DNA from: Erysipelotrichales bacterium | GTDB lineage: Bacteria > Bacillota_I > Bacilli_A > Erysipelotrichales > Erysipelotrichaceae | NCBI GenBank assembly: GCA_910576345.1 | Contig: CAJTIT010000008.1 | Span: 1 to 64,000 of the forward strand | DNA: 64,000 nucleotides | Direction: 5' to 3' | Part shown: positions 63,024-64,000 of the stretch, piece after piece | Numbering within the stretch: position 1 is the stretch's first letter | Layout of the letters: each line of letters opens with the position of its first letter | Program-made: the position numbers and the translations under genes | Notes under the pieces: model-generated | What the model was told of the DNA's origin: nothing | The model's input: only the letters and a program-made list of their open reading frames with translations | Databases searched by the model: none

Positions 63024-64000
63024 ATTCCAATGAAAGAAAATTGTTCTCCCAACCTTTTTCTTTCAACATCCAATAAAACTGATCATCTGCCTGTTTCAAT
63101 GCTTCATAAATCACTTTGATTTTTTCTTTTTCTTGTTTACTTCTTTTTTGCATATCTTCTAATGTCATGCCCCAATTCAAACATACATAATATGCTTCCC
63201 TAGATGAAGTTATAGAAATATCATCATACATATAACTGCCAAATGGTCGAAAGCTGCCAATACTTTCTTGTGCTTGTCCATTTAACGGATTACTTTTTGT
63301 TTCCTCTTGCATACTTTCTTCTTGTTTTGTGCGCTCATAATCCTGAACAGCCATCACGGTTCCGGAAACTGCCAAAACACTCAAAGACACTATACAAACC
63401 ACATTTACGGTTTGTCCCAACATAAAATTGTGCACCTTCTGTTTTGCCATGGAAAAGATTTTCGCAAAAGAGAAAATGGCAAGACCCGGAAACAAAGCAT
63501 CCGCATTGAATGAAATTTGTCGATGTTCCACTTGCTCAAATTTTGCGATTCGCACTTTCAATTCTTCTTTTGCGCGGCGACATCTAGTTTTCACTGTGCC
63601 TAGAGGAAGTTCCAATTCTTTTGCGATTTCTTCCAATTTCATCTGACGAAAATATGCCAAAACAATGACTTCCCTGTATTTATCATCCATTTGTAATAAA
63701 ATCTTTTGTAATACCTCTTGTTCACTAACATAATTGTTTTCTTCTTTTGGTAACATATAGCGACGTTTTTCTTCATAACTGCGCACAGTTTCCAGCTTGG
63801 AAGGATCCACTGCGTTTTCATTACGGTTACGATAAAATAAATTAACGCATTTTGAATGAATGATTCGACACAGCCAACTGTAGAAATGCTGCGGATTTTG
63901 CAGCGTGTGAATCGATTTATGCACTTGCAGAAATGTATCCTGCACAACATCCTGCGCATCCGCATGATCATTGGTATAACGATAAGCAATGGCAGTAGCC
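63022..64000 (-). CDS. ECF sigma factor with membrane-spanning C-terminal extension (partial, 5' end outside window)
   Basis: At least 325 residues; open to the window edge. Region 2 reads ATAIAYRYTNDHADAQDVVQ, then DTFLQVHKS. Region 4 (ILLQMDDKYREVIVLAYFRQ, then LEEIAKELELPLGTVKTRCR) is typical ECF. About 40 residues further come a TM helix (TVNVVCIVSLSVLAVSGTVM) and a Gln/Glu-rich outside part ending near GWENNFLSLE. Most ECF factors end after region 4, so the TM tail is odd. It could tether the factor to the membrane and sense an outside signal. No anti-sigma gene follows; the next gene downstream is surface protein B, a possible target. Confidence 0.85.
   Translation of the reverse strand, partial: ATAIAYRYTNDHADAQDVVQDTFLQVHKSIHTLQNPQHFYSWLCRIIHSKCVNLFYRNRNENAVDPSKLETVRSYEEKRRYMLPKEENNYVSEQEVLQKILLQMDDKYREVIVLAYFRQMKLEEIAKELELPLGTVKTRCRRAKEELKVRIAKFEQVEHRQISFNADALFPGLAIFSFAKIFSMAKQKVHNFMLGQTVNVVCIVSLSVLAVSGTVMAVQDYERTKQEESMQEETKSNPLNGQAQESIGSFRPFGSYMYDDISITSSREAYYVCLNWGMTLEDMQKRSKQEKEKIKVIYEALKQADDQFYWMLKEKGWENNFLSLE

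Overview
The window looks like the chromosome of a low-G+C Gram-positive gut bacterium, most likely of the class Erysipelotrichia. This is inferred from AT-rich codon use, strong AGGAGG ribosome sites, large signal-peptide/TM-anchored surface proteins, an M60 mucinase-type protease, an LCP cell-wall ligase, and many Tn1549/Tn4451-type mobile remnants typical of intestinal Bacillota. No species can be named from sequence alone. Most features are on the minus strand.

1-8.3 kb: a two-gene operon with a giant secreted M60-type metalloprotease carrying a dockerin-like module, followed by a small membrane-anchored cohesin-like protein. An ABC-2 type exporter pair (permease plus ATPase) lies upstream. 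8.3-18.9 kb: a gene graveyard of decayed mobile-element pieces (integrase ends, transposase, excisionase, ICE sigma-like protein, transglutaminase, KTR protein, acetyltransferase). Some intact cargo remains: an AraC regulator, a CPBP-like membrane protein, an Lnt-like N-acyltransferase, and a TetR/flavoprotein/FMN-binding operon with a textbook palindromic operator. 18.9-23.7 kb: core genes prfB (with its programmed +1 frameshift) and secA.

23.7-34.7 kb: a second composite mobile region with a broken and an intact large serine recombinase, sigma-like genes, TnpV copies, a KTR protein and an IS110 fragment. Its cargo comprises an XRE-DUF5680/radical-SAM pair, MerR/SDR, and TetR/CPBP protease. 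Two direct copies of about 0.5 kb flank part of it. 34.7-39.4 kb: chromosomal DUF4230 protein, two GT2 glycosyltransferases and an LCP ligase, probably a cell-surface polysaccharide cluster. 39.5-45.05 kb: a third decayed mobile region with small immunity-like or orphan genes, most of them frameshifted or carrying stops.

45.1-50.6 kb: the aromatic amino-acid operon aroB-aroC-aroF-aroA-tyrA, with four successive 4-bp overlaps. It is preceded by a promoter, a 26-residue leader peptide with three consecutive tyrosines, and an intrinsic terminator, which together look like a transcription attenuator. 50.8-53.2 kb: a zinc-ribbon membrane protein and prmC-prfA (RF1 and its methylase). 53.5-64 kb: two tandem giant surface proteins that differ at the N-terminus but share nearly identical C-terminal halves ending in Asp-rich calcium-type repeats and a membrane anchor. 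Upstream is an ECF sigma factor with an unusual membrane-spanning C-terminal extension, cut by the window edge.

No CRISPR array, rRNA or tRNA gene was recognised.
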